A DNA stretch of 64,000 nucleotides from CAXXOK01 sp963675655 (GTDB lineage: Bacteria > Bacillota > Clostridia > Christensenellales > Aristaeellaceae). The stretch is from contig OY776489.1 in the NCBI GenBank assembly GCA_963675655.1, forward strand, positions 744,001 to 808,000. The letters are read 5' to 3'. The translations under genes and the position numbers were made by a program. The notes below the pieces were generated by a model, which made no database searches, was not told the origin of the DNA, and worked only from the letters and a program-made list of their open reading frames with translations. Numbering within the stretch: position 1 is the stretch's first letter; every line of letters begins with the position of its first letter. This document shows positions 16,825 through 25,765 of the stretch, piece by piece.

Positions 16825-18780
16825 CTATCCCCGCATCCACACCATCATTTCACCCGGCGTACGGTTTCCCCAGTTAGCGTACGGAACGGCAACCATCGTT
16901 ACGGGTTCCTCTGTCGGCTGGTAGGAGGCGTACAGCGCATCATCCGCAGTCTGTGTGCGCATACCTGCAAATTGCAGGGCGACGGTTCCGTGCGGCAAGC
17001 TGGGCAAAGTAATTTCCTCCACAGGCTGATCGGGCAGGGCGCGCAGTGCGGCCAGATTTTCGCCGTTATCCATCTGCTCCAGACAATACACCAGCGGGCC
17101 GCGCATCAGGCACAATTTCCCGGCATCCGCACGTACTTTGGGGTTAGCCTGCATAAAGGTTATATTCATTTCCAGCTGCACGGTTACCACATCGCCGTCC
17201 GCCCATTCCCGCTCCACCTGCCAGTAACCATTCACAAGCTGTGCCGCCGCGGGCTGACCGTTCACCAGCAGCGTTGCCTGCCTGCACCAGCCCGGTTTAC
17301 GCACACACAGGGTAAAAGTGCTTTTTTGCTGCAGGTGGACGGTAAGGGTAATGTTACCATCCTGCGGGTACCGGCTTTGCAGGGTCAGCCGCATTGGCAA
17401 ATCACCCACGGTCACATCGGCTTCGCAGCCGACAAACAGGTTTACATACAGCTTGTCTGCGCTTGCGGCAAACAGGTACCGCCCCAGCGACATGATGGTG
17501 CGCGCCAGATTGGGCGGGCAGCAGGCACAAGCAAACCACTTCTGTCGCACTGGTTTGATGTGATCTACAATCTGCGAGTGGGTGTTGCGCTGCGGCCAAA
17601 CCTCCATGGGGTTGGTGTAGTAATAATGCTTTCCATCCCGCTGCATGGATGCAGGCAGCAGGTTGTACAACGCCTTTTCCGCAACATCGAAATAGGTGGA
17701 GTCGGCCTCCATCTGGAACATGGCACGCGCGAAAAAGATCAGCGCGACCGAAGCGCAGGTTTCAGCGTATACGGTATCATTGGGTAAATCATAATCAAAG
17801 GTGAATGCTTCGCCTACGGCGGTGGAGCCTACGCCGCCTGTAATGTACAGCTGCGCGTTTACCACATCATCCCACAAAGCGCGGCATGCCTGTTTGAGCG
17901 TTTCATCGCCCGTTCTGGCCGCCACCTCCGCCATGCCGGTGTACAGGTACAGGGCGCGCACTGCGTGCCCGGTCGCCTTTTTCTGCTCCCGTACCGGTTT
18001 GTGGTACTGCGCATACTCGCGGTAATCCACTTCGCCATACGCGGCCTGCGGCGTTTCGGTCGTCGTGTTAAGCCAGATATTGAAGTGTCCGTTGCGCTCC
18101 CACTCCGCGTCAAAGTACTGCGGCGACGTGCCACGCTCATTTATAAAGTATTCCGCAAGATGCAGGTATTTACGCTCCCCCGTCGCATCATACAGCCGCA
18201 CCAGCGCCAGCTCGATTTCCGGATGCCCCGGATAGCCGCGGAGTTTACCGGGTTCCCGCCCGAAAACCGTGTCGATGTAATCCGCAAATTTGCATACAAT
18301 GTCCAGCAGCGTTTTTTTGCCCGTTGCCAGATAATGCGCAACCCCTGCCTCGATCATATGCCCCGCGCAATACAGCTCGTGGCCGTGTAGCAGGTTCGAC
18401 CAGCGTTTATCGGGCTCTTTGATGATGTAATACGTATCCAAATAGCCATCCGGACGCTGCGCCTTGCCAAGCAGCGCAATCGCCTCGTCCATACGGCTTT
18501 CCAACTCGGCATCCGGGCGCAGTTGCAGGCTGTAGCTGGCCGCTTCCAGCCACTTGGATAAATCGCTGTCCTGAAATACCATGCCGCCAAATTCACCCTG
18601 CCGCAGCCCCGCGGCAATCTGGAAGTTGTGTATCACATGGCTGGGCTGCACGCCCTCTAAATGGTCGTGCAGCACTTCCCACTGGTAAGGAATCATCGTA
18701 TCCTGTATCAGGCTGATGATTGTGTTCCAATACGCATCCTTCAGTTGGATCTTGCGAAAATCAGCAGACTGTTGTTGCAT
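16825..18780 (-). CDS. GH127 beta-L-arabinofuranosidase
   Basis: A 651-residue cytoplasmic enzyme of the DUF1680/GH127 family, which removes terminal beta-L-arabinofuranose from plant glycoproteins and arabinans. Expected landmarks are GGMVFQDSDLSKWLEAASYSL, RPDGYLDTYYI, HELYCAGHMIEA and GHPEIELALVRLY. The zinc-cysteine catalytic centre is intact: an ETC motif near residue 341 and the FACACCPPN motif near residue 417, where characterised members carry the metal-binding glutamate and cysteines. There is no signal peptide, so the substrate must be imported. The gene is divergent from an AraC regulator, its likely controller. A terminator lies 30 bases after the stop. Confidence 0.92.
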   Translation of the reverse strand: MQQQSADFRKIQLKDAYWNTIISLIQDTMIPYQWEVLHDHLEGVQPSHVIHNFQIAAGLRQGEFGGMVFQDSDLSKWLEAASYSLQLRPDAELESRMDEAIALLGKAQRPDGYLDTYYIIKEPDKRWSNLLHGHELYCAGHMIEAGVAHYLATGKKTLLDIVCKFADYIDTVFGREPGKLRGYPGHPEIELALVRLYDATGERKYLHLAEYFINERGTSPQYFDAEWERNGHFNIWLNTTTETPQAAYGEVDYREYAQYHKPVREQKKATGHAVRALYLYTGMAEVAARTGDETLKQACRALWDDVVNAQLYITGGVGSTAVGEAFTFDYDLPNDTVYAETCASVALIFFARAMFQMEADSTYFDVAEKALYNLLPASMQRDGKHYYYTNPMEVWPQRNTHSQIVDHIKPVRQKWFACACCPPNLARTIMSLGRYLFAASADKLYVNLFVGCEADVTVGDLPMRLTLQSRYPQDGNITLTVHLQQKSTFTLCVRKPGWCRQATLLVNGQPAAAQLVNGYWQVEREWADGDVVTVQLEMNITFMQANPKVRADAGKLCLMRGPLVYCLEQMDNGENLAALRALPDQPVEEITLPSLPHGTVALQFAGMRTQTADDALYASYQPTEEPVTMVAVPYANWGNRTPGEMMVWMRG

Positions 18781-18862
18781 GTTCTTCCCTCTTTCCCTAT
18801 CCTATGTTGCGCTATATGTACGTACAACCAGAATCCTGGTTGCATTTACCATGCCGTAGCGG

Positions 18863-18891
18863 TTGACAAGCATTTGTCGGTGGAATATTCT
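18863..18891 (+). promoter_or_regulatory. Promoter toward the AraC-family gene
   Basis: TTGACA (18863-18868) and TATTCT (18886-18891) are separated by 17 bases. The -10 box runs into the palindrome at 18888-18903. Confidence 0.6.
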
Positions 18892-18903
18892 TATATATAA
18901 GAA
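18888..18903. promoter_or_regulatory. Perfect 16-bp palindrome, candidate operator
   Basis: TTCTTATATATAAGAA reads the same on both strands and overlaps the -10 region of the + strand promoter, about 110 bases from the GH127 start. It could be an operator or part of a promoter for the - strand. Confidence 0.4.
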
Positions 18904-19100
18904 GCTCTATCAAGTTTAGCGCACGGTTTTTAATAGGCGCTTCCTCCCGGTGCAACGCAGCAAACAAACCCATCTGCTCTGCCACATTTCCTTGCAGATG
19001 AAGGGAATCAGCACCTGTACCCTACCCTATAATCAAACTTCCTAACGAAACGATTCTAGCATATCGTGGTTTTCCAAACAACAGAGAATCCTAATGAAAG

Positions 19101-20000
19101 GTGCAATTTTCACATATGTTGTTCTTAAAGGCATCCAACAAAAATCCACTTCGGCACATCACATCCGGCAATCTGGTTAACGGCGACAGCTTTGTCCATT
19201 CTTCGCGTTGTCTGGACTACTTTGTCCTGTTGGTCGGGGTCGAAGGCACGCTGTATATCGCGCAGGATGGTCAGCCCCTCACTCTTGGCCCCGGCCAGTT
19301 TTTGCTGCTGCCCCCCGGCCATCAGCACGCGGGCTACCGCCAGTCCGAAGGCATGCTTTCCTATTTTTGGTTCCATTTTACCGCACCGGACGATTATCAA
19401 CTGCTGGACGAGCCGGGCGTATCAGAGTATCTGGAAAACCTGCATCAAAGCGGAATGCAGCGGGACATCTATCTTCTGCCGGAGCTGGGCGCATACACAA
19501 ACACCAGCCGGATCACGCTGGAGTGTCGGCAGGTGATCGATTTTTCGCTGCAAAATCCCTATTCATCCACCATGGTGGATTATGCCTTTAGCCTGCTCGC
19601 GATGGATTTAACGCAAGCGTGCCTGCAACAAAACGAGCAGCCTCACCCGCCGAATCCGGCCTATTGCCGCATGGCGGACATACAGGAATATGTGCGGGGC
19701 AGCTACACCGAAACCCTTTCGGTGCCGCGCTTAGCGGAGATATTCGGCTATAACCCCAATTATCTTTCCAGTGTTTATAAAAAAGCGACCGGGCAATCGC
19801 TGGTGCATTACATCAACCAGACCCGCATTGCCGCGGCCAAAACGCTGCTGCTGGATACGAACCAGTCCATCCTGTCCATCGCGGCGCAGGTGGGGTATAA
19901 CGACAGTAAATACTTTATCCGTATGTTCCGACAATTCGAAGGCACTACGCCCGTATTGTTCCGCAATACGTATTTTCGCAAACACATTAACCGGTATTAA
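19101..20000 (+). CDS. AraC family transcriptional regulator
   Basis: A protein of about 299 residues with an N-terminal cupin-like sugar-sensing domain (VEGTLYIAQDGQPLTLGPGQ, LLPPGHQHAGYR) and a C-terminal pair of helix-turn-helix units (about residues 195-295) with the classic LAEIFGYNPNYLSSVYKKATG and VGYNDSKYFIRMFRQFEGTTP. The start is either GTG at 19101 or ATG at 19116; neither has an ideal ribosome site. Divergent placement from the GH127 gene suggests it activates that gene in response to arabinose-containing sugars. Sensing of a sugar is inferred from the domain type. Confidence 0.9.
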   Translation: MQFSHMLFLKASNKNPLRHITSGNLVNGDSFVHSSRCLDYFVLLVGVEGTLYIAQDGQPLTLGPGQFLLLPPGHQHAGYRQSEGMLSYFWFHFTAPDDYQLLDEPGVSEYLENLHQSGMQRDIYLLPELGAYTNTSRITLECRQVIDFSLQNPYSSTMVDYAFSLLAMDLTQACLQQNEQPHPPNPAYCRMADIQEYVRGSYTETLSVPRLAEIFGYNPNYLSSVYKKATGQSLVHYINQTRIAAAKTLLLDTNQSILSIAAQVGYNDSKYFIRMFRQFEGTTPVLFRNTYFRKHINRY

Positions 20001-20107
20001 TCGGCCGTTTACCTGTTTGTTGCGGCAGCCTTGCCGGCTGTACTCTCTATCGTTAGTTTTTCGCCATCCGTACAGAGCACAACGCTTCCGGCAAAGCCCA
20101 TCCGCCT

Positions 20108-20824
20108 TTACAGCATATCCTCGGCGATCAACAACGTATAGTAGGGCGTGCCGATCATCGATGCGATGACCGGGAAAACCGGCCCGGCCAGCCATGTATC
20201 CCCATAGCGTAAAAGCGCAAGCGGCATATAAATGGTGCGCCCCGATAAATCGAGCACCACAACCGTTTCCTGCCACTCGTCCACGCCATACAGCGCCTGA
20301 TAAAACGGCAGTTGTCTTTCTAAAGCCAGTTCATACTTATCATGCATTGTGGACGGTTCCCTTTGCCCTTGCACCGTCAGCTTTGTCAGCACATCGCCGC
20401 AGTTCACCATTGCAGTCAATTCTTCACCGCCGCTCTGCGGTAGCACGATCGTGCGCCCCCACAGGCTGTCCGCGTCATCATTGGCTAAAAGAAAGGCGGC
20501 GCCAAACATGCGGTTGACCAAATCATGGGTCAGCCGCGCTTCGTTATAACGGATGTTCAGCGCGCTTGTCGGCGGCAGCAATGCATTGCCGATTTGTACC
20601 GCCTGCAGCCGTTCCAGCGCAACTTCAAAATCATACGCGCGCGCTACTTCACCAATGGCATAGCAATCCAGCAGTGCATCCGCATCGGCCTGTATCAACA
20701 CGTCCGTCACCGCCTGCACACACGCATCCGGCGAGGCAAACCCCCGCGTTTCCAGGGCATAGCCCGGGGTAAGGGAGCTAACCAGTAAAACGACAACCAC
20801 CATAAAACCGCACAAGCGTTTCAT
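20108..20824 (-). CDS. Secreted protein of unknown function
   Basis: A 238-residue protein, starting at the ATG at 20824 because AAAGGA lies nine bases upstream; an alternative ATG is six bases earlier. The N-terminus MKRLCGFMVVVVLLVSSLTPGYALE is a signal peptide with a probable cleavage after YALE or YA. The mature part is mixed alpha/beta, without obvious repeats or catalytic motifs; it begins with a segment (SPDACVQAVTDVLIQADADALLDCYA) reminiscent of small ligand-pocket folds. I do not recognise a family. It converges with the AraC gene and stands alone. Confidence 0.6.
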   Translation of the reverse strand: MKRLCGFMVVVVLLVSSLTPGYALETRGFASPDACVQAVTDVLIQADADALLDCYAIGEVARAYDFEVALERLQAVQIGNALLPPTSALNIRYNEARLTHDLVNRMFGAAFLLANDDADSLWGRTIVLPQSGGEELTAMVNCGDVLTKLTVQGQREPSTMHDKYELALERQLPFYQALYGVDEWQETVVVLDLSGRTIYMPLALLRYGDTWLAGPVFPVIASMIGTPYYTLLIAEDML

Positions 20825-21062
20825 TTGCATCGTTCCTTTCTTCTGTTTGGCGTATTGCTTTTCAATCGCGCAACCGCTTCGGGTATGCGGCTGCGTCCAC
20901 AGCGGCAACCAAGACTTTTTTACCTGCGAAAACCTCCGGTTTGCATGGCGTTCTTTCTATATTTTTCCTTTTGCTTTCTCTATTCACGATCCATTGCCGT
21001 TTTCCTTCCCCCGCCCTGCCGAAAAAGCATGACTGTACAATAGCAAAAGGTTGTAGAGGCTT
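20825..21062. other. Non-coding interval
   Basis: Upstream region of the secreted protein gene. Pyrimidine-rich on the + strand; I find no clear promoter pair or structure beyond the ribosome site of the - strand gene. Confidence 0.4.
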
Positions 21063-21073
21063 TTTCCATAATA

Positions 21074-21802
21074 TGTCGAATTATTTTCAGGTGAAAGATT
21101 CAGTTTATAATCCCCCAACTCAAAGTGTCTTATGCAACGTCTTTTTGCCTATCACCGCAAACGGCCGGGCGCACGCTATGTACTGTTTGATTGTAGGCGA
21201 TAATTTGATTTTATCGCTTTTTATCAAGCAGGAGCGCAGTTATATCCATTACGAAAACGCCTGCTCCTGCCGCCAGCCCGATCAAGAAACCTTTCTGCGC
21301 ACACATGCGCAACCCCAGAAACGCAAGCTGGTTTTCTGCTCCCGTCCCGTTGTAAGCCGCAACATGGACGAGTTTGAGGCTTATGCGCCGTCCGAAGCGG
21401 TACGCCGCGGCATCTTACCGGAAGACGAGCGAGAGTATATCGGCATCGGTTTGGCAACGGCACCGCACCGCTGCAGGAGGGCGTTACCCTGCGGCAAATG
21501 CCGCGTATGAATTTGAAAGAGTATCTGGGCACCGCGTCCCAGTTTGTTTTAGCCATTACCTTTATGGCCTTGCCGCATCCCAGCATGCTGCCGTTTGTTT
21601 GGCAGGCTCGGGTTGCGTAGTAGCAACCAACAATTTTCTGCACAAACCGCAGGAATATTGCAAAGGAATTTCCGCCAACATCCTCTCCAGCGACGTCGAG
21701 CTGGAAACCATTGCCCGCGCCGCCGCGCAAGCAGAGAACCAGGAAGTGCGCTGCCAAAACGCGCCGGCCATGCGCTGCCCCAAAACCTGGCAGGAAACAT
21801 AG
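21074..21802 (+). pseudogene. Probable frameshifted remnant of an unrecognised gene
   Basis: Starting from ATG 21074, one frame reads protein-like sequence up to about 21450 (ending near DEREYIGIG). The coherent text then continues in another frame (NGTAPLQEGVTLRQMPRMNL...) to about 21610, and in a third frame (ILSSDVELETIARAAAQAENQEV) to the stop at about 21800. No single frame spans the region, and the antisense frame of similar length has no ribosome site. I cannot name a family. It may instead be non-coding DNA that happens to stay open. Confidence 0.3.
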
Positions 21803-21944
21803 ACCCCCGAAATGAAAAACTCGGCTGCCTCGGCATATGGATGCCATGACCCGAAACCAAAGGCTTTACAACGCCGTATGTTAAAACTTTTTTCTTCTGC
21901 CCTGCCGCATGCAAGGGCGCGCGGCCGGGCATGGCGCGCCGCGC

Positions 21945-21973
21945 TTGAAAAGCCGCGTCGCTTTGTGTATAAT
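21945..21973 (+). promoter_or_regulatory. Promoter for murA
   Basis: TTGAAA (21945-21950) and TATAAT (21968-21973) with a 17-base spacer, about 50 bases before the murA start. Confidence 0.8.
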
Positions 21974-22023
21974 GAAGAATGGTTTGTATAACGAATTCCT
22001 GACCAAAGGGGGGTGGATGACCG

Positions 22024-23298
22024 GTGTATTACGGTAAGGATAAAATGCTGATTACGGGTGGCAAACCCCTGATGGGCGAAATCTCCGTCAGCGGCGGAAA
22101 GAACACAGCCGTTGCGGTGATCCCGGCGACACTGCTCACCAACGAACCCAGTACCATCGAAAATCTGCCGGATATTGAGGACGTACATGCCCTGATTGAA
22201 ATTTTGCAGCTGTTGGGCGCACGTACCGAGTACGTGCCCGACCGCTATTTAAAAGTATATCCCGAGGGCGCAAACGGCTACACGGTTCCGTTTGATTTTA
22301 CCAAACGGCTGCGTGCCAGCTACTACCTGCTGGGGGCGCTGCTGGGGCGTTCCGGCAAGGCCGAGGTGGCTTATCCGGGCGGATGCGAAATCGGCAGCCG
22401 TCCGATCGACCAGCATTTAAAGGGCTTTGACGCGCTAGGCGCGTCCATTGACGAGCGCGGCGGCATGGTACATGCCAAGGCGGATAAGCTGGTGGGCGCA
22501 GATGTGTTTTTTGACATGGTTACCGTCGGCGCGACGATCAACGTAATGCTTGCGGCCGCTCGCGCGGCAGGCACCACCATGATTTACAACGCAGCCAAAG
22601 AGCCGCACATCGTCGATCTGGCGAACTTTTTAAACTCCATGGGCGCACGCATCAAAGGCGCCGGTACGGACGTGATTCGTATTACCGGCAAACCCGAGTT
22701 GCACGGCACCACCTATACCGTTATTCCCGATCAAATCGAAACCGGCACGCTGATGATCGCGGCGGCGGCCACCCGCGGAGACGTTACCATACGCGGCTGC
22801 ATCCCCACGCATATGGAAAGCCTGACCGCCAAGCTGCTGGAAATGGGCATACGCGTAACTGAAAATGACGATTCCATCCGCGTCCGCCCCCAGTACGAGC
22901 AGCGCGCCGTAAACGTGAAAACGCAGGTGTATCCCGGCTTTCCTACCGATTTGCAGCAGCCGATGACCGCACTTTTATGTATGGCCAACGGTACCTCCAC
23001 GGTGTGTGAAACCATTTTTGAGCAGCGCTTTAAACACCTGGATGAGCTGCGCCGCATGGGTGCGCACATCAAGCTGGTGGATCGCACTGTTTTAATCGAA
23101 GGCGTGCAGGAATTGTACGGCGCGCCTGTTGCCGTTACCGACCTGCGCGCGGGTGCGGCGCTGGTTGTAGCAGGGCTGATGGCCAAGGGCCTGACGGAAA
23201 TTTACGAAACCGGATATATTGACCGCGGTTATGAGCGCATCGAGGAAAAGCTGCGCTCGCTGGGCGCGGATATCCGGCGCGAACAGATCGAGTATTAA
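22024..23298 (+). CDS. murA: UDP-N-acetylglucosamine 1-carboxyvinyltransferase
   Basis: A 424-residue EPSP-synthase-fold enzyme that transfers enolpyruvate from PEP to UDP-GlcNAc, the first committed step of peptidoglycan synthesis in the cytoplasm. The N-terminus has the SVSGGKNTAVAVIPA motif; the catalytic cysteine is at about residue 120 in YPGGCEIGSRPIDQH, so fosfomycin would be expected to bind. Further landmarks are PDQIETGTLMIAAAATRGD and TIFEQRFKHLDELRRMGA. The start is GTG, preceded by AAAGGGGGGTGG. A canonical promoter lies just upstream and a J-domain gene follows. Firmicutes often carry two murA paralogues; which one this is cannot be told here. Confidence 0.95.
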   Translation: MYYGKDKMLITGGKPLMGEISVSGGKNTAVAVIPATLLTNEPSTIENLPDIEDVHALIEILQLLGARTEYVPDRYLKVYPEGANGYTVPFDFTKRLRASYYLLGALLGRSGKAEVAYPGGCEIGSRPIDQHLKGFDALGASIDERGGMVHAKADKLVGADVFFDMVTVGATINVMLAAARAAGTTMIYNAAKEPHIVDLANFLNSMGARIKGAGTDVIRITGKPELHGTTYTVIPDQIETGTLMIAAAATRGDVTIRGCIPTHMESLTAKLLEMGIRVTENDDSIRVRPQYEQRAVNVKTQVYPGFPTDLQQPMTALLCMANGTSTVCETIFEQRFKHLDELRRMGAHIKLVDRTVLIEGVQELYGAPVAVTDLRAGAALVVAGLMAKGLTEIYETGYIDRGYERIEEKLRSLGADIRREQIEY

Positions 23299-23394
23299 CC
23301 CACGCGTCGCCATAGCGCCGCGACGTGTATTTTTTTCGGTTTTGCGGCGCTGAACCGGCCACAGTGCGGGCCTTGCCTGTAAGGGGGTGAGCCT

Positions 23395-23928
23395 TTGTAC
23401 GAACAAAAACCCTTCGAGGTACTGGGGCTTCCTCCAAGCGCGGAAGCGGCGCAGGTACGCGCGGCGTACCGCAAACGTGTAAAAGCCTGCCATCCCGATC
23501 AATACCAGGACCCGGAAAAGCAAAAAGCAGCGCAGGAGAAGCTAATTGAGCTGAATCTGGCCTACGAGGAAGCGCTGAAGCAATGTTCCCAGCGGCGCGT
23601 CGGCTTCAACCTTGTATCGCAGGAGGAAGCCAAGCACTTCGCCAGCCGACTGGTGGAGCAGGGCAATCTGGAAAGCGCGCTGCGGCAGCTAAACCGTGCC
23701 GACAGCCGGGATGCGGAATGGTATTATTTACAGGGCAACATATTAATGGGGCTTAGGCAATACCAGACAGCTCACCAAAGTTACCGCGAAGCGATCCGCA
23801 AAGAGCCGAACAACAACCAGTACCGCGCAGGTGCGCTGGATGCAGCCATCGCGGTAAAAAACAGCAAAAAATTCATCTTCCGGCTGCTAAATTGGATTGA
23901 GGACGTATTTCAGCCGGGAAATAAATAA
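23395..23928 (+). CDS. J-domain (DnaJ-like) protein with TPR-like C-terminus
   Basis: A 177-residue protein beginning with a J domain (about residues 5-65): FEVLGLPPSAEAAQVRAAYRKRVKACHPDQY, with the HPD tripeptide that stimulates Hsp70 ATPase activity. The remainder (about 80-160) is helical with TPR-like spacing (WYYLQGNILMGLRQYQTAHQSYREAIRKEPNN). It lacks the zinc-finger and substrate domains of true DnaJ, so it is probably a specialised co-chaperone. The start is TTG, preceded by AAGGGGGTGAG. It follows murA by about 96 bases and ends at a hairpin. Confidence 0.85.
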   Translation: MYEQKPFEVLGLPPSAEAAQVRAAYRKRVKACHPDQYQDPEKQKAAQEKLIELNLAYEEALKQCSQRRVGFNLVSQEEAKHFASRLVEQGNLESALRQLNRADSRDAEWYYLQGNILMGLRQYQTAHQSYREAIRKEPNNNQYRAGALDAAIAVKNSKKFIFRLLNWIEDVFQPGNK

Positions 23929-23929
23929 G

Positions 23930-23959
23930 ACCGCCTCTCTTTACTGAGCAAGGCGGTTT
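23930..23959 (+). terminator. Hairpin after J-domain gene, first copy of a duplicated terminator
   Basis: A stem ACCGCCT (23930-23936) pairs with AGGCGGT (23951-23957), followed by only a short T-run. Nearly the same sequence recurs at 24411-24436, differing only in the loop (TTTAC versus C). Confidence 0.6.
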
Positions 23960-24406
23960 CAGCTTGTTTAAAAAAGCAGTCTTTGCCACTTTTAAAATAA
24001 CCATCCTTTACTTGTACGCTTTGCTCCAGGGCAACGAGGGATGCAAGGGAACCTTGCTATCGCAAGGTTCCCGAAACCGCCGCACATGTCGCCGGTTGTA
24101 GAAAACAATCGGAGGGTTGCGCCCTTTAGATACCACCCGATGAGGTTTATAAACAATCAAAAACCGCCGACTAAGCCGGTGGTATGCACCGCGCCTTCAA
24201 GGCGAATTTACTGGCCGCGTCTCAAGACGCACTGAACGATCTATCAATTGCAATGATTGCACTACTGCTCGTAAACGAGCCATAATCCATGCGTTTATGT
24301 TTTGGACGGCAAACAACTTGTCTTTCGCTTCGCCCTACGTCTGAAAGCTAAAGCAATTCATTCTCACCAGCTCAGCTGGTGGATTTATTACGCTAAAGCT
24401 TGCATC
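23960..24406. other. Non-coding interval holding repeat copy 3
   Basis: No credible gene. It contains AT-rich spacer, a GAACCTTGC/GCAAGGTTC inverted repeat near 24049-24072, the repeat unit at 24185-24356, and a CACCAGCTCAGCTGGTG palindrome at about 24366-24382. The whole interval is bracketed by two copies of one terminator hairpin. Confidence 0.6.
24185..24356 (+). repeat. Intergenic repeat unit, copy 3
   Basis: Matches copy 2 at 16532-16715: GCGCCTTCA at 24191 and the 23-base core at 24212-24234 keep the same 21-base spacing, then GTAAACGAGCC (24271), GGAC (24304), CTTCGC (24328) and CTGAAAGC (24341). Here the core forms a short perfect hairpin GCGTCT/AGACGC and a second hairpin GCTCG-TAAA-CGAGC follows at 24267-24280. 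It also matches copy 1 at ATTGCAAT, GCTCGTAAACG and TCCATGCG. Confidence 0.65.
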
Positions 24407-24438
24407 AAAAACCGCCTCTCCTGAGCAAGGCGGTTTTT
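24407..24438. terminator. Terminator, second copy, between convergent genes
   Basis: A perfect 11-bp stem (AAAAACCGCCT 24407-24417, complement 24428-24438) with A-run and T-run, so usable from both strands: for the + strand J-domain transcript and for the - strand EamA gene ending at 24515. Confidence 0.85.
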
Positions 24439-24514
24439 GTAAATAAAGAAAAATAGCAAGAGCCGTTTTTTCGTTATGGGCATTGTTTGTGAGAAAGCTG
24501 CCAATATCCCGGCA

Positions 24515-25411
24515 TTATTGCGTAATATTCGGCCGCACATCTCCCGGCCGGGGTTTGATCAGAAGTGGAATCAGCGATTGCAGTGTCACCGCCGAAATCA
24601 CCAGCACAAAGCCGATAATCGCGCGGGTGCCAGGCAGTTCCCCTAAAAACAGAAATACCCAGATTGGATTGGCGATGGGTTCTACCGTTAAAATGATGGA
24701 TGCGGCCACAGGGTGGGTCAGCTTAATCCCAATTGCGAACAGGTAAGCGGCCACACTGTATTGCAGTACCCCCAGCGCCAGCATTGCGCCGATACTGGCC
24801 GGGTCAAACGTAAGGCTCTGATCGGTCAGCAGAAAAGGCAGCCCAAACAGAAAGCCCATGGCGCAGCCGATGATCTGCCCGTCCTCGGCCTGTGTTTCCT
24901 CTTTGCGGCTCAGTAAAATCAACGTGGCAAAACAGACGCCCGAAAGAATGGCAACGCAGTCGCCCAGCGTGCTGGTACGGTCCATTTTATCAGAGAACGC
25001 CAGCACACAGCCAAAGAACACCAGTATCGTAAGCAGTATTTCTGCCTTGGTTGGCTTGCGTTTTTGCACCAGCGACGTATACAGCAAAATGAGTATCGGC
25101 GCGATATATTGCAGCACAATTGCGTTTGCTGCCGTCGTCAGCTTGTTGGCCGCCAGAAAAAAGACCGATGTCAGAAACATGGCCGCGCCTGCTGCAATAT
25201 TATACTTGGTCAAACGAACCGGCGTTTTTTCGTCTTTCCCGCGGCGCAGCCTGCGCAGCGCCAGTAAAATCACCACACTGATCAGCCCGCGCAGAGATGC
25301 AATGGAAAGCGCGCCCCATGGAATAAATTTAATCAGTACGCCCCCGGTGCTCCACAAAAGCGCCGTAATCAGAATAATCAGGTTTCCTTTGATGGCAATC
25401 CCATTTTTCAT
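24515..25411 (-). CDS. EamA-family (DMT superfamily) transporter
   Basis: A 298-residue membrane protein with about ten transmembrane segments arranged as two EamA repeats (roughly residues 10-135 and 150-285). Landmarks are ITALLWSTGGVLIKFIPWGALSIASLRG in the first repeat and ILTVEPIANPIWVFLFLGE in the second, the usual signature of drug/metabolite exporters. The start at 25411 is chosen because AGAGGG precedes that ATG; longer frames upstream lack a ribosome site. It stands alone between a terminator and the YiaK-like gene. The substrate is unknown. Confidence 0.88.
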   Translation of the reverse strand: MKNGIAIKGNLIILITALLWSTGGVLIKFIPWGALSIASLRGLISVVILLALRRLRRGKDEKTPVRLTKYNIAAGAAMFLTSVFFLAANKLTTAANAIVLQYIAPILILLYTSLVQKRKPTKAEILLTILVFFGCVLAFSDKMDRTSTLGDCVAILSGVCFATLILLSRKEETQAEDGQIIGCAMGFLFGLPFLLTDQSLTFDPASIGAMLALGVLQYSVAAYLFAIGIKLTHPVAASIILTVEPIANPIWVFLFLGELPGTRAIIGFVLVISAVTLQSLIPLLIKPRPGDVRPNITQ

Positions 25412-25765
25412 ACCGGAATCCCTCTTTGCTGTTTTGGACAAAGTGAGGCTTCCACTCCAATGTGCCTCCATCCAAAAGACCCCGAGCCATCATAGCAGAA
25501 GCACCGATTCGATTGCAATAGCAAAACGAATGTATACAATCAAAAAGGAAAGCAGGGCATAAAGCATCCACCATTTTCATCTATTTCGGGTCCATTTATG
25601 GCGATCTTTCCGTAACTGTGCCCTGTTTTATGCCATTGTGAATTCGTTTCGGCGCCAACGCCGAATCCGTCTGCGCACGGTAAACTCACAACAGATAGGC
25701 GCATTCCGGCATACTACCGAAATGCGCCTGCTTATTCTCTTGTACGCTTTGTCAGTGCTCGTGGT
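25412..25765. other. Non-coding interval with two hairpins
   Basis: A 7-bp hairpin (TTCGGCG 25648-25654, complement 25659-25665) and a 9-bp hairpin (AGGCGCATT 25697-25705, complement 25721-25729). The second lies 37 bases after the stop of the - strand YiaK-like gene and may end or protect that transcript, although no T-run follows it. Confidence 0.5.

Larger units (their letters stand above)
18781..19100. other. Divergent regulatory interval between GH127 and AraC genes
   Basis: This 320-base interval carries a promoter and a 16-bp palindrome listed separately, and a long leader before the AraC gene in which I see no further strong element. A TATAAT at 19028-19033 has no fitting -35 box. 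Confidence 0.5.

Noticed and set aside
16780..17787. A 335-codon + strand frame
   Set aside because: Antisense to the GH127 gene, which has intact catalytic motifs; composition is histidine/glutamine-rich, as expected of an antisense frame.
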